Below, one piece after another: positions 6,456-12,365 of a DNA stretch of 25,538 nucleotides. How positions within the stretch are numbered: the stretch's first letter is position 1; the number at the start of each line of letters is the position of its first letter. The stretch covers positions 1-25,538 of the IMG/VR virus record IMGVR_UViG_3300036850_000075. One strand, 5' to 3'. This DNA is from a virus. The position numbers and the translations under genes are program-made. A model generated the notes under the pieces. That model was not told the origin of the DNA. It did no database searches and saw only the letters and a list, made by a program, of their open reading frames with translations.

Positions 6456-6534
6456 GTCCGACAGGGGGGGTGTCATGGACGACGCGAGGAACGCGAAGGC
6501 CCCGAGAGGGATGGGGCAAGCCCCCCTGCCGGAC
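6456..6534 (-). promoter_or_regulatory. Structured 5' leader of the left operon
   Basis: On the minus-strand transcript GUCCGGCAGGGGGG (from 6534) can pair with CCCCCCUGUCGGAC (ending at 6456) as a 14-bp stem with one G-U pair; on the plus strand that pair would be an A-C mismatch. The 51-base interior can form two more small hairpins (CCCC/GGGG and CGCG/CGCG). The stem ends about 20 bases before the start codon and the SD follows directly. This suggests a regulatory leader or stability element. It matches no riboswitch class that I recognise. Confidence 0.5.
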
Positions 6535-6579
6535 GGCTTGTGGAGTGAGTGGGTGCATCCCTCGTTCATGACAAGGCGC

Positions 6580-6608
6580 ATCCTAGCCCCCCCAGGGATG
6601 CATGTCAA
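6580..6608 (-). promoter_or_regulatory. Sigma70-type promoter for the left operon
   Basis: Minus strand reads TTGACA (6608-6603), a 17-base spacer and TAGGAT (6585-6580). The -35 matches the consensus fully, the spacing is ideal and the -10 matches four of six. Transcription would start near 6573, giving a leader of roughly 138 bases that contains the 14-bp stem. Confidence 0.65.
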
Positions 6609-6703
6609 GGATGCAAGGCATCGACGCTCTCCGCGTCCCTGAAGATAGGCCGTTTGGGGGACTACCTATCCATCCCCGGCCTGTCAAGATTGCTGTGTCA
6701 AGG
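6603..6703 (+). promoter_or_regulatory. Three TGTCAAG repeats, candidate operators
   Basis: TGTCAAG occurs at 6603, 6682 and 6696 in the same orientation; the copies at 6603 and 6696 extend to TGTCAAGG. On the minus strand each is a TTGACA, and the one at 6603-6608 is the -35 box of the left promoter. They could be repressor sites for the divergent genes or spare -35 elements. No clear plus-strand promoter for the HTH-protease gene was found. Confidence 0.4.
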
Positions 6704-6741
6704 ACGATGTATCAGGCGAGGCAGAGAAGGGAGCGAAGGCC

Positions 6742-7686
6742 ATGACCGAGGAGCAGCGCGTCGAGGAGCTAGTTAGTCTCCTTCTCGTTGAGAAGAGGGG
6801 CTGGGCCGAGCGCCTACCCCTCATCCGCGAGGAGATGGGTCGGCTGGAGATCACCCCATTTGAGCTGACCGTCTGGCTCCGGGAACGCGGTATCCGTTCA
6901 GCTCGAGGCCCAATCTCAGATGCGACGGTTCGGCGCTGGCTCCGGGGGCACTATGTCCCGGATGCTGACGCTCAAGACGCCATCATAGATATGCTGGTGG
7001 AGGCCAGTTTGGGCAACTGGTCTAAGGCCAGGTACCTCAGTTGGACCCGACTGGCCGAGGGCGTTCGCCCTTTCCTCCACTTCCCCCCGGTACTCAAAAG
7101 ACTCGGGCTGGTGGCTGCATCTGTGGCGGTAGCCCTAAGCCTGATGACTAATACGGCATCAGCCACCATCACCGATTACGGCCCTGGCGGCACGGCCGAT
7201 GCCGCCACCACCCCGACCACCTACACCATGCCCATTCCGGTCATCGACACCCTGGCTCGAACCCTGACCCCGGAGCACCGGAGGATCTGGCGGCAGGCCA
7301 GGGACGCCGCTCTGGCCAACTGGAGCAGTGGGTGCGTGTCCTTCACGGTCACCACCGGGACGAGCACCTGGGATGACTCCATAGGCGACCTGGGCTACTC
7401 CCGCTTGCTCACCTCCGGAGCCATCACCATCTTCCGCAACCAGTCCTCCTCACCGCAGATGCTCGGCTACTGGGACGCATCCTCCGGTGGGGCCTTCGCC
7501 GTCTACGCCCCCTGGGGGCCATGGTGGAAAGACTACTACCGCAGCCAAATGGTTGGGGACATCGGGCATGAGCTTGGGCACGCCTTGGGCTTCGGCCACG
7601 GCGGCAACGGCATCATGATGGGGGATACCGATAGGCCCAACGCCACCGACCTCGCCCTACTCCGCTCGTACTACTGCGACCCCTGA
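6742..7686 (+). CDS. HTH-like / membrane-segment / metzincin zinc protease fusion
   Basis: A 314-residue protein with GGAG eight bases before its ATG. Residues 35-85 look like a DNA-binding helix-turn-helix (FELTVWLRERG ... ISDATVRRWLRGHYVP). Residues 117-140 are one hydrophobic segment after KR (GLVAASVAVALSLM), ending TASA, so it could be a membrane anchor or an internal signal peptide. From 170 on is a secreted protease-like domain with HELGHALGFGH at 276-286, the HExxHxxGxxH zinc site of metzincins, and a downstream MM at 292-293 as Met-turn. It resembles matrixin-like domains. The N-terminus would stay in the cytoplasm and the protease outside. It could be a membrane-bound regulator or a lysogenic-conversion factor. 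It lies divergent to the left operon and just before the integrase. Confidence 0.75.
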   Translation: MTEEQRVEELVSLLLVEKRGWAERLPLIREEMGRLEITPFELTVWLRERGIRSARGPISDATVRRWLRGHYVPDADAQDAIIDMLVEASLGNWSKARYLSWTRLAEGVRPFLHFPPVLKRLGLVAASVAVALSLMTNTASATITDYGPGGTADAATTPTTYTMPIPVIDTLARTLTPEHRRIWRQARDAALANWSSGCVSFTVTTGTSTWDDSIGDLGYSRLLTSGAITIFRNQSSSPQMLGYWDASSGGAFAVYAPWGPWWKDYYRSQMVGDIGHELGHALGFGHGGNGIMMGDTDRPNATDLALLRSYYCDP

Positions 7687-7749
7687 GTTTCATTCAATCG
7701 GGGAATACGCTGGCCAGGTTGTTTGGCCGATAACGAGGGGGTCAACAGA

Positions 7750-8640
7750 GTGAACCGTGAGGATGCCTTGCACCTAGCCCGCTGGTCCGAGTTCCTGGTA
7801 GCCACCGGCCGCTCGACCAATACCATCCGCCAATACCGCTACGCCATCCTCCGCCTAGTGGCCGAGTCCAACGTAGCCATCATGGATATCACCGAGGAGC
7901 ATGTGGTGACCTTCCTGGCCAGCCTGGGCAAGCGGGCCCACAGCCGGCAGCTCTACATCCGGGCCTTCAACTCCTTCTATGAGTGGGCTGTCCAGCGTGA
8001 ATACATCGCCAAGAATCCGGCAGCGAACATCCGCCCAAAAGCACCGATTGACCCGCCACCCGACGCCTACAGCCCGGAGGAGATAGCTTTCCTGGTCCGG
8101 GCTGCGGGCGCTCGAAACCCCCGCTATGGCCACGCCATCCTGGCCTGCTACGCCCTGGGACTGAGAAGGTCGGAGCTCTGCGGTATCACCCAGGAGGACA
8201 TCGACTGGCAGGGGCGGCGGGTGTACATCCGGTGCGCCAAGGGAGACCGGCCCCGATGGGTGGAGATGAACGCTACTGCAATTGAGGCTTTGGGGGCCTT
8301 ACGTTCAATTCGGTCCCGAGAATTGAGGCCTAGCAATCCCTCAAATGCTAGGGATTTGGATGGTTATTCCCTGGTCGGCTTCCACCCCCAGTGGTTCACC
8401 ATGATTGTCCAGCGAGCTGCGGCGGATGCAGGCCTACCCAGGAACCGGCGGCGGGCCCATATGCTCCGTGCCAGCTTCGTCACCGGGCTCCTGGATCAGG
8501 GGGTGCCAGTCTCCGTGGCCTCGAGGCTGGTTGGCCATGCCAACTTGGCGACGACGCACAGGTACGCCTCGGTACGGCCAGAGGACAAGCGGCGGGCGGT
8601 GGATGCACTTCCTACGGTCGCCATACTCGCGGGGGCTTGA
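7750..8640 (+). CDS. int: Tyrosine recombinase (phage integrase)
   Basis: A 296-residue integrase from GTG 7750, preferred over TTG 7723 because GGGGG lies eight bases upstream. Residues 1-95 form the SAM-like core-binding domain (helical, with TNTIRQYRYAILRL). The catalytic domain has R139 in GLRRSEL, K164 in CAKGDRPR, H237 and R240 in HMLR, H263 in VGHANL and nucleophile Y272 in THRYA, so all active residues are present. It would integrate and, perhaps with a directionality factor, excise the phage. There is no arm-binding N-terminal domain, so it is of the simple XerC/D-like type. Its 3' end overlaps the opposing exonuclease gene by 29 bases. Confidence 0.92.
   Translation: MNREDALHLARWSEFLVATGRSTNTIRQYRYAILRLVAESNVAIMDITEEHVVTFLASLGKRAHSRQLYIRAFNSFYEWAVQREYIAKNPAANIRPKAPIDPPPDAYSPEEIAFLVRAAGARNPRYGHAILACYALGLRRSELCGITQEDIDWQGRRVYIRCAKGDRPRWVEMNATAIEALGALRSIRSRELRPSNPSNARDLDGYSLVGFHPQWFTMIVQRAAADAGLPRNRRRAHMLRASFVTGLLDQGVPVSVASRLVGHANLATTHRYASVRPEDKRRAVDALPTVAILAGA
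8305..8356 (+). repeat. Two adjacent 7-bp inverted repeats with 8-base spacers inside int
   Basis: TCAATTC-8-GAATTGA (8305-8326) and AATCCCT-8-AGGGATT (8335-8356) lie eight bases apart within the integrase coding region, between the catalytic lysine and the HxxR motif. The stretch is visibly more AT-rich than the rest of the gene. Both share the arm and spacer geometry of tyrosine-recombinase core sites, although chance is possible. Confidence 0.4.
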
Positions 8641-9181
8641 GCATCCCCCGCTCTAGTAGGACGGCACGCAGGGCTAGCACGGTTTCCACGTCCCGGATGT
8701 TGTACTCCATGAGGCGGCGGAGGTACTCGGGATCCCCGTCGTAGGCCCGCTCCCACGCGTATTCCGACATGCTGCCCTTGGCCTGGATACCGAACCGCTC
8801 CGCCATGTTCCCCAGACTCTTGGAGTAGGCATAGTCGCTCTTGACCAAGTGGGCGTAAGTATCTTGAACAAGGATCGGCCTTGTTAAAGGTTCCAGGCCA
8901 AGCTTGACTAAGGTGCCGTTCAGCATTGGCAAGTCATAACGCACCGCATTATGCCCGACCACCAGGACCCGGCCCTCGCGCAGCGGCATGATCAAGCGCT
9001 CCAGTTCGTATTTCAGGAATCCCGGTGCTAGGTAGGCGATGGGCTTGCCCTCGAAGCCGGCGGCGATGCTGAGCATATTGCGGAATGTAAAGTCCCCCCC
9101 GCCCCAGGGGCCCGGGCGGGCCTCCACGTCGAAGGCCCAGACTGGCCGGGGCTCGCCCCAGCTAGTCTGTATCTTCGTCAT
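8612..9181 (-). CDS. DEDDy-type 3'-5' exonuclease
   Basis: A 189-residue RNase H-like exonuclease with Exo I at D18-x-E20 (AFDVEARPG), Exo II in VVGHNAVRYDLPML (H77, N78, D83) and Exo III YNIRD (Y160, D164), the YxxxD form of the DEDDy class that includes the proofreading domain of family A polymerases. It has no polymerase domain, so it is a stand-alone nuclease that could process phage DNA ends or aid recombination. It is the last gene of the right arm; its stop lies inside the 3' end of int on the other strand, so read-through would make antisense to int. Confidence 0.8.
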   Translation of the reverse strand: MTKIQTSWGEPRPVWAFDVEARPGPWGGGDFTFRNMLSIAAGFEGKPIAYLAPGFLKYELERLIMPLREGRVLVVGHNAVRYDLPMLNGTLVKLGLEPLTRPILVQDTYAHLVKSDYAYSKSLGNMAERFGIQAKGSMSEYAWERAYDGDPEYLRRLMEYNIRDVETVLALRAVLLERGMLKPPRVWRP

Positions 9182-9383
9182 CCACTACCTCGAACTTGGG
9201 AAGCTCCCCGAGGACGGTGATGCGCTTCTCGAGGGCCTGGAGCCCCGGTTTCAGGACATCGAACTCGAAGTCGATGTCCGCCAGGCGATTCTCTAACCGG
9301 CGTTTCGCTCGCTGGATGGCAAGATATTTTGCCCTTGCCCTCTTGACTTCATCGCTGTCGCTCGTTCCAGCGATCTCAGGCAT
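9162..9383 (-). CDS. Small coiled-coil protein
   Basis: A 73-residue protein starting at ATG 9381-9383 with AGGAGG only one base upstream, an unusually tight spacing. It is helical (RARAKYLAIQRAKRRLENRL) and ends acidic (EVVDDEDTD). It overlaps the exonuclease start by 20 bases and the end of the zinc-finger gene by 91 bases in another frame. It could be a separate coupled gene or the product of a frameshift extension of that upstream gene. Confidence 0.55.
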   Translation of the reverse strand: MPEIAGTSDSDEVKRARAKYLAIQRAKRRLENRLADIDFEFDVLKPGLQALEKRITVLGELPKFEVVDDEDTD

Positions 9384-9649
9384 TCCTCCTCCTGTCTCTT
9401 GAGAGATTCGAGCTTGGCCAGGATCGCTTGCTCCTGGTCCCTAAGGTCATGCCGCCGGTGTGTGGCCCAGCCCTTGGTGGTCGCGTTGTACCGGGCATCG
9501 ACCAGGCGGCCTTTACCGCTTGCCCGGTAGCGAGCATGGGCGGCACGGGCTGTGATGCGGTGGCATTCCTTGCAATGGCGGCCAGGGCCCACATTCTCGG
9601 GGGTACGGAGGTGCCCCCGCTTGCACTTCGGTGCCGTGTCTTCGGCCAC
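9293..9649 (-). CDS. Zinc-finger, basic-repeat and coiled-coil protein
   Basis: A 118-residue protein. Residues 9-29 (CKRGHLRTPENVGPGRHCKEC) form a C..GH...CxxC zinc finger of a type common in phage DNA-binding and HNH-related proteins. Residues 40-66 have two related RYxAxxKG motifs (ARYRASGKGR and ARYNATTKGW), followed by a coiled coil. There is no H-N-H catalytic set, so endonuclease activity is not claimed. The start is GTG with no visible SD and a TATAAA ten bases upstream, so the transcript may be leaderless. Confidence 0.6.
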   Translation of the reverse strand: MAEDTAPKCKRGHLRTPENVGPGRHCKECHRITARAAHARYRASGKGRLVDARYNATTKGWATHRRHDLRDQEQAILAKLESLKRQEEECLRSLERATAMKSRGQGQNILPSSERNAG

Positions 9650-9658
9650 GTCTCAGTT

Positions 9659-9664
9659 TTTATA
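9659..9664 (-). promoter_or_regulatory. Candidate -10 element, possible leaderless start
   Basis: TATAAA on the minus strand ends ten bases before the GTG of the zinc-finger gene. The expected -35 position falls at the edge of the 16-bp palindrome and has no good TTGACA match. A protein on the palindrome would block such a promoter. Confidence 0.35.
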
Positions 9665-9670
9665 TGTGCT

Positions 9671-9686
9671 GCGTAACGCGTTACGC
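9671..9686. promoter_or_regulatory. Perfect 16-bp palindrome, candidate operator
   Basis: GCGTAACGCGTTACGC is fully self-complementary over 16 bp. It sits in the 126-base gap between the minus-strand zinc-finger gene (start 9649) and the plus-strand gene at 9776, where a dimeric repressor would control both. The rest of the gap holds a 22-codon plus-strand frame (ATG 9733) that overlaps the next start, and no other clear signal. Confidence 0.55.
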
Positions 9687-9775
9687 CACAACACACTCCA
9701 CGCACAAGTAGTAAAGGACTTGATTGACCGCCATGGGAAAATGGTTGCAGGACAAAGGCGAGAGGAGGATCAGGG

Positions 9776-9973
9776 ATGGCAGTGGATTTCACGAAACATG
9801 ATGCCCGGTGGCGGAAGGATATCGCCCTGGGGTTTGGCGAGAAGATCTCTAAGACTCGGCCTTGGTCATGGGAATGTATTGTCTGCAAGGCACATGGCCC
9901 ACACTTTGCCTCATCGGTAGCTGCCATCGCGTCGGCGACACAGCACAACGGCGGGCAATACAACTCAGGCTAA
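9776..9973 (+). CDS. Lone plus-strand small zinc-finger-like protein
   Basis: A 65-residue protein whose ATG has GAGGAGG seven bases before it, one of the best SDs in the window. Residues 32-58 read WECIVCKAHGPHFASSVAAIASATQHN; CxxC plus spaced histidines suggests one zinc site. It is encoded against the direction of all neighbours and ends in a four-base tail-to-tail overlap with the gene at 9970-10101. Its own control region has the 16-bp palindrome. A regulator or moron role is possible. Confidence 0.7.
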   Translation: MAVDFTKHDARWRKDIALGFGEKISKTRPWSWECIVCKAHGPHFASSVAAIASATQHNGGQYNSG

Positions 9974-10101
9974 GGTATGACCTCATCCCAAGCCCACTGT
10001 CGCCCACACGTGAAGCAGTAGTACTCATGGGATAGACGTATTTCCCCGCACCTTGGACAGGTGTCGGGGTCGGAACCGTCGGACTCATGGCGATGTGGCA
10101 T
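9970..10101 (-). CDS. Tiny zinc-ribbon protein
   Basis: A 43-residue gene found by reading: ATG 10099-10101, TAG 9970-9972. It has CPRCGE at 15-20 and YYCFTCGRQW at 27-36, two CxxC knuckles ten residues apart, a complete zinc ribbon. The SD is weak. It ends against the plus-strand gene with a four-base overlap. Other frames here give only low-complexity sequence. Confidence 0.65.
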   Translation of the reverse strand: MPHRHESDGSDPDTCPRCGEIRLSHEYYCFTCGRQWAWDEVIP

Positions 10102-10143
10102 AAAGGTTGTGGCGCACCAGCACGGGCTGGAGCGCATAATCAT

Positions 10144-10359
10144 CTAGGGACTCAATCCGATTGCCACTGGCTCCGCGATCTCTACCATCTGGTCGAGGAT
10201 TTCGTCCCAGTTCTTGAAGTGGTGCATGCCCCGGCAGGAGAACTCCATACCAAGACGGATCAGGTCGGTGGCACACCCGCAGATGGCACACCGGGCTGCT
10301 GCGTAGCTGGGTGCTCTGTTCAGCGGGTCCATGCACGCGTAGATTGGTGGGTAGGTCAC
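10144..10359 (-). CDS. Small cysteine-containing protein
   Basis: About 71 residues if started at GTG 10357-10359, one base after the TAG of the membrane gene; ATG 10330-10332 is the alternative. It contains RCAICGCATDL and MEFSCRGMHHFKNW; the cysteines and two histidines could make one zinc site. A helical acidic stretch follows (DEILDQMVEIAE). No SD is obvious for either start. Function is unknown. Confidence 0.55.
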   Translation of the reverse strand: MTYPPIYACMDPLNRAPSYAAARCAICGCATDLIRLGMEFSCRGMHHFKNWDEILDQMVEIAEPVAIGLSP

Positions 10360-10360
10360 G

Positions 10361-10579
10361 CTAGTGTCCGTGTACGAATAGGAAATGGACGATGAGCCAG
10401 ACAAGGAACCCTGCGATCAGGAACCACATCGGGTTAGTCCAGTTGCCGGCGATCTTGCGGACGTACCAGGTGAACGGCTGCGTCTCCTCCGACTTATCGG
10501 CGAGGGAGATGACCTCAAAGATGATGAATTCCAGAACGATGACCAGCCAGCCGATAGCCCAGAGATTGTGCAGCTTCAT
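10361..10579 (-). CDS. Two-helix membrane protein, holin-like candidate
   Basis: A 72-residue protein with two membrane helices, at residues 7-26 (AIGWLVIVLEFIIFEVIS) and 51-70 (MWFLIAGFLVWLIVHFLFV), joined by a polar loop with an aromatic FTWYVRKIAGNW. Many phages carry a protein of this shape beside lysis genes. It follows the papain-like peptidase with an ATGA overlap. A holin role is inferred from size, topology and position only. Confidence 0.6.
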   Translation of the reverse strand: MKLHNLWAIGWLVIVLEFIIFEVISLADKSEETQPFTWYVRKIAGNWTNPMWFLIAGFLVWLIVHFLFVHGH

Positions 10580-11274
10580 GCGGCCCTCGGCAGCTCATGG
10601 ATGAGCACTGCATCGCCCCATCCCGTAAAGGCGAGCTCCTCGAGGTGGGCGAGTTCGATGCGGGCCTTACCGTTGTCTGCCCAATCAGGGCCCCAGGAAT
10701 TCAGGATGTCGTAGTAGGGCTTGCTTCCATCTGCTGGGGCTAGATCGATGCCGACCACCTCGTACTCATGACCCCCAGCCCTACCGGACTCGGGGCGATA
10801 GCGGATGTACTTGTGGCCGAGGCCATCGGGCGGGGTGTCGAACATTGAGACATACCAAGTGCTGCCGACACAGACGGAGCCTCGCTCCAACACCATGTAG
10901 CGAAGTGCCTCCGGGCTCGTCGCCCATTCGTAGCGGTCGATAGCCCCCCGATTCATCAAGGCAACACACGCGCTAAGGGCCGATGTCCCACTCTGCATGG
11001 CGTAGTCCGGTGCCCCGTAGAAGATGGCTGAGGCCTCTAGGTAAAGCTTCTGGGCGTCGTCCTCCGTTATGCCGTCTATCTGGAGGGGGCCGTTGGCCCT
11101 GCGATGCATGAAGGCATTGCCGACACAGGTTCCGTAGGCCCCCTGGTTCAGCCGCGTCTTGGCCGGGTAGTGGCGGTAGGTCCGAGTCGTTTCATAGGCC
11201 GTGGCGGGATACATCGCCATGGCCCGAGGCGTCTCGGGGTCTAATACCCTACCCAGGGGATACCAAGTGGTCAT
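10576..11274 (-). CDS. Papain-like (C1) cysteine peptidase
   Basis: A 232-residue protein from ATG 11272-11274, with a TAGGA SD; the frame is open upstream, but that part overlaps the small membrane gene. It has the papain catalytic set: Q44 and C50 in NQGAYGTCVGNAF, H169 in GGHEYEVVGID and N192 in ILNSWG. There is no signal peptide or propeptide. It lies between two small membrane proteins in the lysis block, so it may cleave peptide cross-links in the cell wall or act on a host protein. A papain-type enzyme here is unusual compared with amidases or M15 and M23 peptidases. Confidence 0.8.
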   Translation of the reverse strand: MTTWYPLGRVLDPETPRAMAMYPATAYETTRTYRHYPAKTRLNQGAYGTCVGNAFMHRRANGPLQIDGITEDDAQKLYLEASAIFYGAPDYAMQSGTSALSACVALMNRGAIDRYEWATSPEALRYMVLERGSVCVGSTWYVSMFDTPPDGLGHKYIRYRPESGRAGGHEYEVVGIDLAPADGSKPYYDILNSWGPDWADNGKARIELAHLEELAFTGWGDAVLIHELPRAA

Positions 11275-11284
11275 ATTCCTACCC

Positions 11285-11458
11285 CTACTTGCTGATTGCG
11301 ATATGGCCCACGACTGCGAGCAGAAGGCCAATCGCCGCGAAACAGACAGCAAGGGCCAGCTTCTCAATCTTAGGAAGCCAGTCATTTCGGACAGCGGCGA
11401 TGAATGCTGTGACCGCAGAGAGCACAAACGCAACTACCTCTGCACCTGAGAGATCCAT
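11285..11458 (-). CDS. 57-residue two-helix membrane protein, holin candidate
   Basis: Found by reading: ATG 11456-11458 with GGAGGTG six bases upstream, TAG 11285-11287. It has two hydrophobic helices, residues 8-23 (VVAFVLSAVTAFIAAV) and 34-53 (LALAVCFAAIGLLLAVVG), joined by a short charged turn RNDWLPKIEK. Size, topology and position just after an M15 peptidase and before a cysteine peptidase fit a small holin. The next gene starts ten bases later. Confidence 0.7.
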   Translation of the reverse strand: MDLSGAEVVAFVLSAVTAFIAAVRNDWLPKIEKLALAVCFAAIGLLLAVVGHIAISK

Positions 11459-11471
11459 GTTTTCACCTCCC

Positions 11472-11537
11472 CTAAAGAACCCGTGTTAGTACGACAATGA
11501 CGACGATCACGACGATGACTAGCAGCAACAGTCCCAT
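11472..11537 (-). CDS. 21-residue membrane peptide
   Basis: ATG 11535-11537 with GAGGAAAAG six bases before it, TAG 11472-11474. The product is almost pure hydrophobic (MGLLLLVIVVIVVIVVLTRV), a single membrane helix with a basic end. Its stop codon is followed at once by the GGGGAGGTG of the next gene, so the two are probably coupled. It may modulate the holin or be a separate membrane-active peptide. Confidence 0.55.
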   Translation of the reverse strand: MGLLLLVIVVIVVIVVLTRVL

Positions 11538-11550
11538 GATCTTTTCCTCG

Positions 11551-11919
11551 TCACCCCCCTAATGCTCTTTGAATGACTGCACCGATAACGCCGGAGAGCA
11601 GGGCAACCAATGCCCCGAATCCCAGGGCCCGTCCTCGGAAACCCTCCAGACTTACGACCCTGTCCTCTAGCGCCTTGTGTTGACTGTCATATCTATCCCG
11701 AGTCAGGAAGTTGCTACGGTCCTGGGTAACCTCCTGGCGTAGTTCGTTCAGCTTCTCCAGGCGAAGCTCCAGGTTCCGAGAGGCCAGAGCCAGGGCTTCC
11801 GAGTTTGCCTTGAACGCCACGTCAAGGGCCTTCTGCCGCTCGTCGAAGATGCGTTCGATGTACTCCCGGAGCGTGACATCCGGCGCGTGCTCACAACGAA
11901 CGAGCTGCTTTTCATTCAC
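11551..11919 (-). CDS. Coiled-coil protein with C-terminal membrane helix
   Basis: A 122-residue protein from GTG 11917-11919 in a GTGA overlap with the M15 gene. Residues 18-90 are a long coiled coil (RNLELRLEKLNELRQEV), and residues 97-118 are one membrane helix (LGFGALVALLSGVIGAVI). Proteins of this shape, coiled coil plus tail anchor, are common next to phage endolysin and holin genes; some are proposed to be holin-like or spanin-like. The exact role is not established. Confidence 0.7.
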   Translation of the reverse strand: MNEKQLVRCEHAPDVTLREYIERIFDERQKALDVAFKANSEALALASRNLELRLEKLNELRQEVTQDRSNFLTRDRYDSQHKALEDRVVSLEGFRGRALGFGALVALLSGVIGAVIQRALGG

Positions 11920-12338
11920 GCGCAGGGCGGAGTACCACTCCGCAGGGGGTCACCGCTTACGTGGACGTGGTCGCCGGTGGTTCCGGTGTACTCATGCCAG
12001 CCGCGTTCGGGAGTCCAGATCCGCCGGCCGGAGTGGTCGATTACCTCAGAGACAGCGAGCTTACGCCCCAGGTTGGCCGTGGTTCTCTGAGTGGTGTTCT
12101 TGACCACGAAGTTGGCAATAGCTCGGCGGACGGCATCGTGAGAGTCAATGTCCCCCCTCGGGAATAGATCGACAGCGTTCCCCCAAGAGTGCTGCGACCA
12201 GGAATCACTGCCCGCAATCTTCCGACACGCGTATACCGAGGCGTAGTTGATCGAATGTCGAATCTTGGCCCGTTGAAGCACCCGGACGACTCGTTCGATT
12301 TGAGCTGTTTCGACGCTGGTGCTAAGGACCGGGAACAT
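11916..12338 (-). CDS. M15-type peptidase, probable endolysin
   Basis: A 140-residue protein with the zinc-peptidase M15 (DD-/L,D-peptidase) pattern: SQHSWGNAVD with H50 and D57, and GDHVHVSG with H124 and H126. It has no wall-binding domain, so it is a bare catalytic unit. It would cut the stem peptide of peptidoglycan at lysis. The start is ATG 12336-12338 with no clear SD. Nine in-frame codons upstream have no start codon before a TGA. Confidence 0.8.
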   Translation of the reverse strand: MFPVLSTSVETAQIERVVRVLQRAKIRHSINYASVYACRKIAGSDSWSQHSWGNAVDLFPRGDIDSHDAVRRAIANFVVKNTTQRTTANLGRKLAVSEVIDHSGRRIWTPERGWHEYTGTTGDHVHVSGDPLRSGTPPCA

Positions 12339-12365
12339 TGGAGTGAGCGTGCCGAATCGGTCACG

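Noticed and set aside
9733-9801. Plus-strand 22-codon frame before the gene at 9776
   Set aside because: No SD at proper distance and it overlaps the next start; too short to support alone.
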